Source of the DNA: Alteromonas aquimaris
Lineage (GTDB): Bacteria > Pseudomonadota > Gammaproteobacteria > Enterobacterales > Alteromonadaceae
DNA: 64,000 nucleotides
NCBI RefSeq assembly: GCF_026183695.1
Contig: NZ_JAPFRD010000010.1
Coordinates: forward strand, 351,694-415,693
Direction: 5' to 3'
Each line of letters starts with the position of its first letter. Position 1 is the stretch's first letter. The notes under the pieces are model-generated. The model was not told the DNA's origin and did not search any database. It saw nothing but the letters and a program-made list of their open reading frames with translations. Below are positions 19,873 to 28,993 of this stretch, piece by piece. Position numbers and translations under genes: made by a program.

Positions 19873-21096
19873 ATGAAATCTGTATCTCGCTCTCACAAAT
19901 TGGATAATGTTTGTTATGACATTCGCGGTCCTATCGCGGTTCAAGCCAGGAAAATGGAGGATGAAGGTCATCGTATTCTCAAGCTGAATATTGGCAACCC
20001 TGCTCCATTTGGGTTTGACGCACCAGATGATATTTTGCGAGACGTCATTCACAACCTGCCGACTTCGCAGGGATACTCAGACTCTGCAGGTATCTATGCG
20101 GCGCGTGTAGCTGTCATGCAGTACTATCAACAGATGAACATCAAAGATATTCGCGTAGATGATGTATTTATTGGCAATGGTGTATCAGAGATGATCATGA
20201 TTGCAATGCAGGCCTTGCTCAATACCGGTGACGAAGTGTTACTGCCCAGCCCGGATTACCCATTGTGGACTGCGGCTGTTAGTCTCTCTTCAGGAACGCC
20301 TGTTCACTATGTTTGCGACGAACACGCTGACTGGTTTCCTGATATAGACGATATCAAAAGTAAGTTAACACCGAATACGCGGGCCATCGTCCTGATTAAC
20401 CCCAATAACCCGACTGGCGCGGTATACAGTAAGGCGCTTTTAGAAGACATCATTGAACTGGCCCGGCAGCATAGCTTAATTGTATTTAGCGACGAAATTT
20501 ACGACAAAATCTTATATGACAAAGCAGAACATACCTGCATTGCATCGCTGTCAGACGAGATATTTTGTGTGACCCTGGGTGGCTTATCCAAGAATTATCG
20601 CGTCGCCGGTTTTCGGGCTGGCTGGTTAGTAGTGAGTGGTAATAAACGGGTAGCCAAAGATTATATCGATGGCATTAATATGCTCTGTTCTATGCGGATG
20701 TGCGCAAATGTTCCCTGCCAAACAGCCATTCAAACGGCGTTAGGCGGGTACCAAAGCATTAACGACTTAATCGCTGAAGGCGGCCGACTGAAAATGCAGC
20801 GTGATCTCGCCACTTCAATGCTTAATGAAATAGATGGCATTCATTGCGTAAAACCGATGGGTGCAATGTATTGTTTCGCCCGGGTTGATGAGAAGAAGTT
20901 CAGTATAAAAAATGATGAACAAATGGTGTTAGATCTCTTAAGCTCAGAGAAGATATTGCTGGTGCACGGCCGCGCATTTAATATGCGTCAGGGCACCTAT
21001 TTTCGTTTAGTATTTTTACCTCATAGCGATATTCTTGGACCTGCGCTTTCGCGTATCCAGAACTTTTTCAAACATTACCAGCAAATTGGGACGTAA
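19873..21096 (+). CDS. alaA: Alanine aminotransferase AlaA (YfbQ type)
   Basis: PLP enzyme making alanine from pyruvate and glutamate. The sequence follows E. coli YfbQ closely along its whole length: [12 protein letters not shown] near the start, [38 protein letters not shown], and the PLP lysine region [16 protein letters not shown]. The ATG at 19873 (407 residues) is preferred to an upstream GTG at 19864 because it fits the family start. It is followed 2 bases later by yfbR, the same order as in E. coli. Confidence 0.95.
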   Translation: MKSVSRSHKLDNVCYDIRGPIAVQARKMEDEGHRILKLNIGNPAPFGFDAPDDILRDVIHNLPTSQGYSDSAGIYAARVAVMQYYQQMNIKDIRVDDVFIGNGVSEMIMIAMQALLNTGDEVLLPSPDYPLWTAAVSLSSGTPVHYVCDEHADWFPDIDDIKSKLTPNTRAIVLINPNNPTGAVYSKALLEDIIELARQHSLIVFSDEIYDKILYDKAEHTCIASLSDEIFCVTLGGLSKNYRVAGFRAGWLVVSGNKRVAKDYIDGINMLCSMRMCANVPCQTAIQTALGGYQSINDLIAEGGRLKMQRDLATSMLNEIDGIHCVKPMGAMYCFARVDEKKFSIKNDEQMVLDLLSSEKILLVHGRAFNMRQGTYFRLVFLPHSDILGPALSRIQNFFKHYQQIGT

Positions 21097-21098
21097 AC

Positions 21099-21740
21099 GT
21101 GGAACAAGGTAGTCATTTTTTTGCGCATTTAGCGCGTATGAAACTTATACATCGCTGGCCATTGATGCACAATGTTCGTATTGAAAATGTGCAGGAACAC
21201 AGCTTACAGGTAGCCATGGTGGCCCATGCGTTGGCACTTATTAAGAACCGTTTTTTCGAAGGCGAGCTGAATCCCGATCGCATTGCCACGCTGGCAATGT
21301 TTCACGACGTTTCTGAGGTATTGACCGGCGATTTACCTACACCTGTAAAGTATTTTAATCCAGCGATTAAAGAAGAGTATAAAAAGATTGAGACAGCGGC
21401 TGAACAGGCGTTGATCGACATGGCTCCCGAAGCATTTAAAGATGATTATGCGCGCCTGATAGACGGGGCGTATCATAGTAAAGAAGAAGCTTTTATCGTC
21501 AAAGCCGCTGATGTTCTATGTGCTTATTTGAAAACGTTAGAAGAGTTAGCGGCAGGAAACAGAGAGTTTAAGTTGGCCAAAAAACGACTCGATAAAATGC
21601 TGAAAGAATATCATTCTCCTGAGGTCGATTATTTTCTGACCCAATATGTGCCGAGTTTTTCGTTGAGTCTGGACGAGATAACTCAGGAGGAAAGCGAATT
21701 TGTGAAACGCAGTGCCGATACAACTAACCAGGAAGAATAA
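21099..21740 (+). CDS. yfbR: 5'-deoxynucleotidase YfbR
   Basis: HD-domain phosphatase that dephosphorylates deoxyribonucleoside 5'-monophosphates. The 213 residues keep the metal-binding pattern: His in [16 protein letters not shown], the HD pair in [19 protein letters not shown], and a downstream Asp in [11 protein letters not shown]. Translation starts at GTG 21099, two bases after the alaA stop. The next gene, dgt, begins 8 bases downstream, so all three are likely one transcript. Confidence 0.94.
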   Translation: MEQGSHFFAHLARMKLIHRWPLMHNVRIENVQEHSLQVAMVAHALALIKNRFFEGELNPDRIATLAMFHDVSEVLTGDLPTPVKYFNPAIKEEYKKIETAAEQALIDMAPEAFKDDYARLIDGAYHSKEEAFIVKAADVLCAYLKTLEELAAGNREFKLAKKRLDKMLKEYHSPEVDYFLTQYVPSFSLSLDEITQEESEFVKRSADTTNQEE

Positions 21741-21748
21741 AGGACTTT

Positions 21749-23113
21749 ATGACTATGCCTACAGGCAACAAACCTATGAATGCTGATTGGGACACCGCCT
21801 GGTTGGAGCGACATCTTCCACGCACACAGAACAGAGATGGCGATCATCGCAATCCCTTTCAGCGGGATAAAGCGCGAGTACTTCATTCGGCCGCTTTTCG
21901 GCGCCTGCAGGCGAAAACGCAAGTCTTGGGTGTGGGTATTAGCGATTTTTACCGCACCCGACTTACCCATTCTCTGGAAGCCGCCCAAATAGGTACGGGT
22001 ATCGCAGCGCAATTACAGCAAAAGTTTCCCGCTGAGACTCAGCTACTTAAACTGGATGGTAATTTAATCGAAACCTTGTGTCTTGCACACGATATTGGCC
22101 ACCCTCCATTTGGGCATGGTGGCGAAATCGCACTGCACTTCATGATGCAGGAACATGGCGGTTTTGAGGGCAACGGGCAGACCTTCCGGATAGTTACCCG
22201 TTTAGAACCTTACACTGAGCATCACGGGATGAACCTGTGCCGCCGCAGTATACTAGGGTTGATAAAGTATCCTAACTTCATCGACGTGTTAACCCATCAC
22301 CAATCAGCCGCACGTCCAGCATCATTACGCAAAGTGAAAGCTGAGCATGGTAAGCCCCCAAAGGGGCTATATCGTTGTGATGAGGCTTTATTTAATTGGT
22401 TGCTGGAGCCCTTACCTGACGCAGATAAAGCCCTGTTCATGAACATTCATGAGTATGAAGACGGTCATCACAAGACGCGATTTAAGTCTTTCGATTGTTC
22501 CATCATGGAGCTTGCAGACGATATCGCTTATGGCATTCACGATCTAGAAGATGCCATAGCCATGCAGATGATTAGTTTCAACGATTTTATTGTCGGCGTA
22601 GCGGATCCAGTAAGGGGATTTGAGATCCCGTGGCTTTCAAATGAAATCCATTTACTATCAGAAAAGCTTTTTAGTCGTTATCAGTTTGAACGAAAAAATG
22701 CGATAGGAGCGCTGGTAAATTGCTTTATTACCGCCATAAAGGTTCATCGCAATGAGCAATTCGAGCACCCTCTACTTGCGTACAATGCCCACCTTCCAGA
22801 GACACATCTACATGCGTTAGGCCAATTTAAGCGTTTTGTGTTCGAAAAAGTGATTCGAAAACCTGAAGTTCAGTTACTTGAATATAAAGGTCAACAGATA
22901 GTGATGGAATTGTTTGAGGCCTTTTCCTCTGATCCTGAGCGCTTATTACCTGAAAGTACCCGCGAGCAGTGGCGTGAAGCGGAAAAAAGTGAGAATGGCC
23001 CGCGCGTAATTGCCGATTATATTTCTGGGATGACTGACGAGTTTGCAGCGCGATTGTACGCCACAATGTTTATTCCCAAGCACGGTAGCGGCAAAGAAGT
23101 ATTAACACCTTAA
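21749..23113 (+). CDS. dgt: Deoxyguanosinetriphosphate triphosphohydrolase-like protein
   Basis: HD-domain dNTPase that cleaves dNTPs to nucleoside and triphosphate. The 454 residues contain the family landmarks FRRLQAKTQVLG, TRLTHSLEAAQIG, and the metal site LAHDIGHPPFGHGGE, followed by ELADDIAYGIHDLEDAI. E. coli Dgt prefers dGTP; related enzymes are broader and some restrict phage by draining dNTPs. Its place after yfbR puts two successive dNTP/dNMP-degrading enzymes in one operon. Confidence 0.93.
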   Translation: MTMPTGNKPMNADWDTAWLERHLPRTQNRDGDHRNPFQRDKARVLHSAAFRRLQAKTQVLGVGISDFYRTRLTHSLEAAQIGTGIAAQLQQKFPAETQLLKLDGNLIETLCLAHDIGHPPFGHGGEIALHFMMQEHGGFEGNGQTFRIVTRLEPYTEHHGMNLCRRSILGLIKYPNFIDVLTHHQSAARPASLRKVKAEHGKPPKGLYRCDEALFNWLLEPLPDADKALFMNIHEYEDGHHKTRFKSFDCSIMELADDIAYGIHDLEDAIAMQMISFNDFIVGVADPVRGFEIPWLSNEIHLLSEKLFSRYQFERKNAIGALVNCFITAIKVHRNEQFEHPLLAYNAHLPETHLHALGQFKRFVFEKVIRKPEVQLLEYKGQQIVMELFEAFSSDPERLLPESTREQWREAEKSENGPRVIADYISGMTDEFAARLYATMFIPKHGSGKEVLTP

Positions 23114-23834
23114 TTGTAAAACTGATCCCCAAGCCCAAGTCGGGGTCGAAATGAAAGATATACGAGCTAGCCTGACCAGAGCGTGATTTAATCGAACTCA
23201 ACTAATGCTGCTCAAAAGTGTAAAGAGCCTCGCCCACTGGGAGATAGAGGCGAATATCAATTACGCATTATATTGGCTCGAAGGGCGCTAGTTTAACATT
23301 CACTTTTCAGCATAGCGCCTTGATTAGATACTCGCCTTTATACCCTGAATTGGTCAAACATTAACGCAGCTTGGTATTAAAAGGGCTGCTGTGGGTTTGT
23401 GCTCTAGCTCATTTCCTTACTCATATTATCTTTGCTCGACAGCTTCGGAGCGAATGTGTGGGGAAAACGAATAGACCCCCTCATATACCAGTCGACTTTT
23501 GCATGCTCATTATACTCGTTTGCTTGCCCGGACCTTGCCCAATCCACTCCCCAGAAAAATATGTAAACACGGGTAACCGCTGCATGAATTTAATCTTTCT
23601 CACTGTAATTAAGCCATAGTTCACTGCGGGGAGTCGTCAAATGTCATAGCGTTCCCTACCCTGACTATCTCACCAATGGACTTCTCCTCTAGTTACTTAG
23701 AAAGCGCAAATTACGCAAGCAGTTACGCTGGAACAGCGGTAAATAAGCGCAAGACCAGTGGATACGATTAGCTTTTCTTTCTTCGCATGGTGAACATTTT
23801 CAAAATTTTTCTTGCACAGTAGTAATTTTTAAAA
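23114..23834. other. Intergenic region with a dispersed repeat
   Basis: No supported gene. A plus-strand frame at 23371-23619 is low-quality and lacks a start signal. The left part contains one copy of the dispersed repeat described separately (23214-23335). Confidence 0.5.
23214..23335 (+). repeat. Dispersed intergenic repeat, copy 1
   Basis: About 115 bases align with 61655-61772 in the same orientation. Shared blocks are AAAAGTGT, GGGAGATAGAG, CGTAATATTGGCTC (here CGCATTATATTGGCTC), TTCACTTTTCA and CCTTGA, at matching spacing. The right end (GATACTCGCC) is partly complementary to GGGAGATAGAGGCGA near the left, so it may fold. It could be a small non-autonomous mobile element or a conserved intergenic RNA. 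Confidence 0.6.
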
Positions 23835-23854
23835 TACTGTATATTCGTACACTG
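23835..23854. promoter_or_regulatory. Probable LexA (SOS) box
   Basis: TACTGTATATTCGTACACTG resembles the gammaproteobacterial LexA operator TACTGTATATATATACAGTA, with CTGT at the left and ACA at the right position. A second CTGTATAAATAA half-site follows at 23852. The element ends 23 bases before the ATG of the SulA-like gene, a position expected to block its promoter. Confidence 0.65.
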
Positions 23855-23877
23855 TATAAATAAACAAGGAAATCGCT

Positions 23878-24252
23878 ATGACCGCTAACGTTTTTCAATT
23901 ACCTTTGCCTATAGAGTATCAACCCCAACCTAAAAAGGCTCCCGTTACAGGTAAACCGAAAGGCTGGTCTTATCTTTTAGCAAAAACGCTCGCATTCTCC
24001 AAAGATGCCACCCATGCCATACGTATTCAGCAGCCAAGTCAGGAAGTGATACCTTGTTGGATAAAAAAACTCATTATGGCGGGACAATGCAACACTATTT
24101 TTGTGGAAGATATGCAGCTGCCCTTAAACGAGCAACAGCAGATTATCGAATTATGCAGTTTACATTCTGTAGCACTGATTAGTGTCAGAAAAAATTCCGC
24201 GTTTACATCTCCCAGCTTTCATAACATTTGTTCGGGGACTTGGCTTAATTAA
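23878..24252 (+). CDS. Probable SOS cell division inhibitor, SulA-like
   Basis: A 124-residue cytoplasmic protein. It lacks a strong motif, but the core (IPCWIKKLIMAGQCNTIFVED followed by LNEQQQIIELCSLHSVALISV) resembles the RecA-like fold of SulA, which binds FtsZ and stops division after DNA damage. The assignment rests mainly on a LexA-like box just upstream. The ATG at 23878 has AAGGA 7 bases upstream. It could instead be another SOS-induced RecA-fold protein such as an ImuA-like fragment. Confidence 0.6.
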   Translation: MTANVFQLPLPIEYQPQPKKAPVTGKPKGWSYLLAKTLAFSKDATHAIRIQQPSQEVIPCWIKKLIMAGQCNTIFVEDMQLPLNEQQQIIELCSLHSVALISVRKNSAFTSPSFHNICSGTWLN

Positions 24253-24295
24253 CTTAGCCCGCTAGACTCGTGTCCACAAATGTGGAGTAAATAGT

Positions 24296-24766
24296 ATGGC
24301 GAGCAATTGTTATTGCAGCAGTGGTAAAAAATTTCAAAACTGTTGCCAACCCATTTTGAATGGGGAACAAAGTGCAAATTCAGCTGAAGCGCTTATGCGG
24401 TCGCGCTACACAGCGTATTGCACGCATAATTATTTCTACATACTCAATACGTATGCCAGCGTAAAACGACAGCAGTTATCTCAAAAAGAACTGGAGGACG
24501 CCGCCCAAGATACTATTTGGCTTCATCTTGAAATTGTCTCGCCTGCTATTGGGCAAGATGATCAGGTTGAATTTAAGGCTTGGTCGAAAGAGCGGAATAC
24601 AGTGTTTCTGCTACACGAAACATCTCGTTTTATAAAGGAACAAGAGCAGTGGCGTTATTTGGATGGGCAACTCCACCAGGATTGCGGTAAAGTGACGATC
24701 GGCAGGAACGAGCCCTGTTTTTGTAGTAGTGGAAAAAAATATAAACAATGCTGCTTACGGCGGTAG
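24296..24766 (+). CDS. ychJ: YchJ-family protein with two SEC-C zinc motifs
   Basis: A 156-residue cytoplasmic protein of the UPF0225/YchJ family. It has a SEC-C-type zinc motif at each end (CYCSSGKKFQNCC at about 6-18 and CFCSSGKKYKQCC near the C-terminus), with the conserved middle block ALMRSRYTAYCTHNYFYI between them. SEC-C motifs bind zinc and, in SecA, contact SecB and ribosomes. The function of YchJ is not known. Confidence 0.88.
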   Translation: MASNCYCSSGKKFQNCCQPILNGEQSANSAEALMRSRYTAYCTHNYFYILNTYASVKRQQLSQKELEDAAQDTIWLHLEIVSPAIGQDDQVEFKAWSKERNTVFLLHETSRFIKEQEQWRYLDGQLHQDCGKVTIGRNEPCFCSSGKKYKQCCLRR

Positions 24767-24930
24767 CAGTAATTCATCTTTTTATACTTACCAAACTTTT
24801 ACAATTCTATTAAAGTAACTAACAACAACTGCCCTTGGCGGCATTAGCTGTATTTCGGAGAGAAATAATATCTGGCTCAGCTAATATTGATTTAAAAACG
24901 ATAACGATAATCGACACTCAAGGAATGTCT

Positions 24931-26754
24931 ATGGAACTCATTCAAAAGAAAACCCTTATTGCGGCAATAATTGGCGCCAGCCTTCTGTCCGCCAATGCAA
25001 TAGCCCATAATGAATCCCCTGACCAGCGTCTCACTGCTTCCGATGCAAAAGCTTTCTTAGACAATGCGCAAGCGGAAATTGAAAAAATTCAAACGCCTTC
25101 CGCACACGCGCAGTGGAGCTACGCAACTAACATTAATATCGATACTGCTGCGGTCAGTGCGTATCTAAATGAGATGTATTCGAATAAAGTCGCCCAATTC
25201 GCCAAGGAAGCGGCAAAATTTAATGACGTCAAGGTGGATGCAGACACGCGTCGTAAATTAAATTTATTGCGTAATGGATTAACCATGCCACCGCCTGCAG
25301 ACGACAAGAAATCTGAACGTCTGGCAGAAATTAATTCCAAGCTGGAAGGTATGTATGGAGCAGGTGAATATTGCCGTACCGAAAATGACTGTATCAATCT
25401 GGTAGACATGAGCGCTGAAATGGCTACTTCCCGTGATAAGGATCTTTTGCTTGAGTACTGGAAGGGTTGGCGTGAAGTATCAGTACCAATGAAAGAACTA
25501 TATTCAGAGCAGGTAGCCATCGCCAATGAAGGAGCCAAAGAACTCGGGTTTAAAAATGTGAGCGAGTTATGGCGCGGGAAGTATGATATGCCTGCTGACG
25601 AATTCCCAAAAGAGCTCGACCGTTTATGGGGTCAGGTTCAACCCTTTTATGAATCGCTGCATTGCCATGTGCGGGCCAAATTGGGCGAACATTATGGGAC
25701 CGATGTAGTGCCACAGGACCAACCCATTCCTGCGCACCTATTAGGCAATATGTGGGCGCAAACTTGGGGCAACATCTATGATTTGGTTAAACCGGAACAG
25801 GAAATGAAAGTACCGGATGTAACCAAAGCGTTAAAAGAACAACAGTACGATGAAATTAAAATGGTCAAACAGGCTGAGTCGTTCTTCTCTTCCCTGGGTT
25901 TTGAAGAATTACCGGAAACATTCTGGGAACGCTCACTGTTTCAGAAGCCTGAAGACCGTGATGTGCAATGTCATGCCTCAGCGTGGAATTTGGATGATAA
26001 AGAAGATTTACGCATTAAAATGTGCATTCAGAAGACCGGTGAGGAATTCAATGTTATTCATCACGAATTAGGTCACAATTATTATCAGCGCGCATACAAG
26101 GACCAACCTCTTCTTTACCGGGGATCGGCTAACGACGGATTCCACGAAGCAATCGGCGATACTATTGCACTTAGCATTACACCCAAGTACTTAAAGCAGA
26201 TTGGTTTGATCGATACCATTCCTGATGAATCAAATGATATCGGGATGTTGTTGCAGGTAGCATTGGACAAGATTGCATTTATTCCATTTGGACTCATGGT
26301 TGACCAGTGGCGCTGGAAGGTGCTTTCTGGTGAGGTCACGCCGGAAAACTATAATGACGTTTGGTGGGAATTACGAAACAAATACCAAGGAGTAATGGCC
26401 CCTATTGAACGTGACGCTGAAGCGTTCGATCCTGGAGCAAAATATCATGTCCCTGCTAATGTACCTTATACCCGTTACTTTTTAGCGCATATATTGCAAT
26501 TCCAATTCCACAAGGCCTTATGTGATATTGCAAACGATCAAGGCCCGCTAAACCGCTGTTCTATCTATGGTAGTAAAGAAGCAGGAAAAGCATTGAATGA
26601 TATGCTTGAAATGGGTATGAGCGAACCTTGGCAAAACGCCCTGGAAAAGCTGACGGGTACCAAGCAGATGGACGCCAGCACAATCCAGGCTTATTTTGCG
26701 CCACTGAAAAAATGGCTGGATGAGCAGAATCAGGGCCGTCAGTGCGGCTGGTAA
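24931..26754 (+). CDS. Secreted M2-family metallopeptidase (ACE-like dipeptidase)
   Basis: A zinc peptidase homologous to angiotensin-converting enzyme, expected to remove C-terminal dipeptides outside the cytoplasm. The zinc site HHELGHNYY and the third ligand in FHEAIGD lie in the C-terminal half, at about residues 375 and 400 of 607. The open frame extends upstream, but the ATG at 24931 has AGGA 6 bases before it and starts directly with a signal peptide (MELIQKK, hydrophobic core LIAAIIGASLL, cleavage near ANAIA). A terminator follows. Confidence 0.92.
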   Translation: MELIQKKTLIAAIIGASLLSANAIAHNESPDQRLTASDAKAFLDNAQAEIEKIQTPSAHAQWSYATNINIDTAAVSAYLNEMYSNKVAQFAKEAAKFNDVKVDADTRRKLNLLRNGLTMPPPADDKKSERLAEINSKLEGMYGAGEYCRTENDCINLVDMSAEMATSRDKDLLLEYWKGWREVSVPMKELYSEQVAIANEGAKELGFKNVSELWRGKYDMPADEFPKELDRLWGQVQPFYESLHCHVRAKLGEHYGTDVVPQDQPIPAHLLGNMWAQTWGNIYDLVKPEQEMKVPDVTKALKEQQYDEIKMVKQAESFFSSLGFEELPETFWERSLFQKPEDRDVQCHASAWNLDDKEDLRIKMCIQKTGEEFNVIHHELGHNYYQRAYKDQPLLYRGSANDGFHEAIGDTIALSITPKYLKQIGLIDTIPDESNDIGMLLQVALDKIAFIPFGLMVDQWRWKVLSGEVTPENYNDVWWELRNKYQGVMAPIERDAEAFDPGAKYHVPANVPYTRYFLAHILQFQFHKALCDIANDQGPLNRCSIYGSKEAGKALNDMLEMGMSEPWQNALEKLTGTKQMDASTIQAYFAPLKKWLDEQNQGRQCGW

Positions 26755-26775
26755 TGATTTCCCATTGAGCCAAAA

Positions 26776-26802
26776 AGCACTGGTACCTACCGGTGCTTTT
26801 TT
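26776..26802 (+). terminator. Terminator of the M2 peptidase gene
   Basis: AGCACTGGT and ACCGGTGCT pair with one G-T wobble around a 4-base loop. An A-run lies before it and six T after it. Confidence 0.88.
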
Positions 26803-26813
26803 AGTCGTATAAG

Positions 26814-26885
26814 GAAATCCTCGGCCTGCTTGGAGGATGACGCTGTTTAATTTTGTCATTTCCACGAAAGTGGGAATCTGCGTCA
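26814..26885. repeat. Palindromic intergenic repeats (two adjacent elements)
   Basis: The first, ATCCTCGGCCTGCTTGGAGGATGACG, has complementary ends (ATCCTC/GAGGAT) and matches the arm of the tandem array near position 260. The second, GTCATTTCCACGAAAGTGGGAATCT, has complementary TTCCAC/GTGGGAA. Elements of this type (GTCATTCCCGCGAAAGCGGGAATCT) are dispersed through many proteobacterial genomes. Confidence 0.7.
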
Positions 26886-27064
26886 ACCCCCAACTGGCCA
26901 CACTGACGAAAAAAGAGTCCGTTTTTAAATCGACGAAGGAGACCATCTTCCCTGCGTGTACTGCGCCAACATACTACGAATACTCTACAACAATATTACT
27001 CGTTATCCGCTTTGTTCAAAATAGACTTGCTCATAGACTCCATGTTAATTTTTGACCACAGTAT

Positions 27065-27562
27065 TTAAGTCATACAGTTTGCAAAATTTTTAACATTGGT
27101 CACATGATCAGTGATTTCAAAGGTGTCGGGCGTACAACAATACCCCATACCTTTATAATCCATGCCTAAATATTCAAAAGTCAGTTTGAACATTTGTTCA
27201 AAACTATCGGGCGCCCTTGTCTCTATACCTGTAGCAAGCAAACCAACCCCCTTTCCACGTAGTCTGCGACCTTGACGTTGGTGGAAATTAAGCAAGTCAG
27301 TTAATCGATCCATAAACACCTTCATTTGTGCACTAGCGGCATACCAGTATACAGGTGAAGCAAAAATCAGTTTTTTGTAACAGAGGAGCTGGTTAATTAG
27401 AGGTAAAAAATCATCCTGATACTTATTATGGTAATCGAACGGTTCAATTTTATAGCGCGCCAAATCATAAAAATCCGCTGCAAGCAGTTTTTTAACCTCA
27501 TGGGCTAATCCGCTCGTATTTCCCTGGGAGCAGCTAGAGCCAAAAATAATCGCAGTTTTCAT
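27065..27562 (-). CDS. Flavodoxin-fold NAD(P)H-dependent oxidoreductase
   Basis: A 165-residue FMN-binding reductase of the flavodoxin-like fold. The N-terminal IFGSSCSQGNTSGLA is the phosphate-binding loop, and ASPVYWYAASAQMKVFMDRL is the family's second FMN contact. The physiological substrate is unknown. Its ATG overlaps the stop of the upstream VOC gene by one base, so the two form an operon. Confidence 0.82.
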   Translation of the reverse strand: MKTAIIFGSSCSQGNTSGLAHEVKKLLAADFYDLARYKIEPFDYHNKYQDDFLPLINQLLCYKKLIFASPVYWYAASAQMKVFMDRLTDLLNFHQRQGRRLRGKGVGLLATGIETRAPDSFEQMFKLTFEYLGMDYKGMGYCCTPDTFEITDHVTNVKNFANCMT

Positions 27563-27987
27563 CAGTTCACCTCGTAAAGATTGCGTTCTGCAGGTAAGTC
27601 AGACAGGTACTCCACAAACTCAACTTCATATCCGTTAGGGTCGATAAAATAACAATTTTTACGAAAGCGTCCGTTAGCACCCGCTTTTTCTACTGTATAT
27701 CCGGCATCTTTCAACCTGCCGACCACCGCATCAATATTATCTGCAACAAATGCAAAATGAGCTAATCCCATATTATTGCTCTGCAGATTTCTATTCACAC
27801 CCAGACCATTGTCGTTAAAGGTGAGATAATTATGATCATCACCAAAATGTAACCACCTGCGCATAATACCGTACCATTCACCTTCACCCTCGCCACGAAT
27901 TCTCCAATGAGGGAACGCAGCCTGATAAAAGTGAAGTGTAGAATCCATGTACTTCACGATCAGATTTAGGTGTTCAAGTTTTATCAT
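27562..27987 (-). CDS. VOC (glyoxalase/dioxygenase) family protein
   Basis: A 141-residue metal-binding protein of the vicinal-oxygen-chelate superfamily. Two beta-alpha-beta-beta-beta units are visible: LEHLNLIVKYMDSTLHFYQ at the start and LAHFAFVADNIDAVVGRLK in the middle. It ends in CYFIDPNGYEVEFVEYL with a terminal Glu metal ligand. It may be a glyoxalase, a fosfomycin-resistance-like protein or a dioxygenase; nothing decides which. It is translationally coupled to the reductase gene. Confidence 0.82.
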   Translation of the reverse strand: MIKLEHLNLIVKYMDSTLHFYQAAFPHWRIRGEGEGEWYGIMRRWLHFGDDHNYLTFNDNGLGVNRNLQSNNMGLAHFAFVADNIDAVVGRLKDAGYTVEKAGANGRFRKNCYFIDPNGYEVEFVEYLSDLPAERNLYEVN

Positions 27988-28122
27988 TTATTTCTCCTAC
28001 TTTTTTTATAGTTCGGAGACAGACTAAAACCTTAATATAAGTTGAGGTAAAGCGTTGATTCGTAGATATTTTTACACCCCCTCATATTGAACAGACTTGA
28101 TTGTTCACCAGGAGGTTCACAA

Positions 28123-28345
28123 ATGAGTACGAATTTAGACGCTTAAATACCATGACTACGCAACCAGCGATTTCACTGATGTCACGTTAATACGTCTTAA
28201 TCTTACGCCGTTAAGGGATTCAAATAGAGATGTAGTGCACTTAGCCTCATTATTGCCTCAATGTCCCAGGAAGAACCGTCATACCTATAGCAGAGGCTCT
28301 CACGACAAAAGCGGTGAAGGCATCGCATGGTTGGTCCTGAATTAA
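28123..28345 (+). pseudogene. Possible frameshifted short gene
   Basis: A strong AGGAGG site precedes an ATG at 28123 that opens only MSTNLDA before a stop. The +1 frame (28139-28345) is open for 68 codons (TLKYHDYATSDFTDVTL...) and ends at TAA. The two could be one short coding region broken by a frameshift, or the leader of something else. I recognise no family. Confidence 0.3.
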
Positions 28346-28429
28346 ATCATAAAAGCTGTGGTTCTTTAGCGGTATTTCTCATATATATAGGAACGCAGTC
28401 TAAGGCAAGCTAGCAGAAAAAAGAATTTG

Positions 28430-28993
28430 TTAAGCGACAACAGGTTTCGCTTGCCAGTGATGATTATCGAGCTTATAAAGTATCCGTACATGAGGCAATT
28501 CACTCACATTCAGGTATTCCGCCGCGTGTATCCTGAAGCGAATGACTGCAAAATTTGGTGGCGGTAAATCTGTGTTAGAAACTACCAAAACGTCTTTACT
28601 TGTCAACCGCTGCCCGGGCGGAGCCCCAAAAAAATGTAAGCGGTTTTTATTTGGTAGCTTATCCCAATAATGCTTTATTTTAGTCACTTCAATATATTGA
28701 TGAAAAATTTTAGCACTACAACCCAAGCGATACTGCTCACGCGTGGCTGCAAAATACCAACATATCGATGCATTGATATTGCTTTCCAACTGACGACACT
28801 TCTCACTACGCAAATCAGTAATAATATCAATCGATTCTGCATTTGAATTAAACCGCCGACATACCACCGTACGAATATTAGGTCGACCATCTCGGTCAAC
28901 TGTGGCTAACTGAAAGAAACGCGAAACGGGGTCATTTTGGGTTTTATCCAAAGAACGAATTAGTTTATCCTGCCAGCTTTCGATTTCAGACAC
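28430..28993 (-). CDS. Pyridoxamine 5'-phosphate oxidase-like FMN-binding protein
   Basis: A 187-residue split-barrel flavoprotein. The N-terminal half (FFQLATVDRDGRPNIRTVVCRRF, then ITDLRSEKCRQLESN) matches the PNPOx-like family, in the Alr4036-type branch. It is not PdxH itself, since the C-terminal PdxH signature is absent. The substrate is unknown. The start overlaps the end of tatD by 8 bases, so it is probably the last gene of the tmk-holB-tatD run. Confidence 0.78.
   Translation of the reverse strand: MSEIESWQDKLIRSLDKTQNDPVSRFFQLATVDRDGRPNIRTVVCRRFNSNAESIDIITDLRSEKCRQLESNINASICWYFAATREQYRLGCSAKIFHQYIEVTKIKHYWDKLPNKNRLHFFGAPPGQRLTSKDVLVVSNTDLPPPNFAVIRFRIHAAEYLNVSELPHVRILYKLDNHHWQAKPVVA

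Noticed and set aside
23371..23619. 82-residue plus-strand frame between dgt and the SulA-like gene
   Set aside because: No start signal and no family resemblance; it overlaps intergenic repeat flank.
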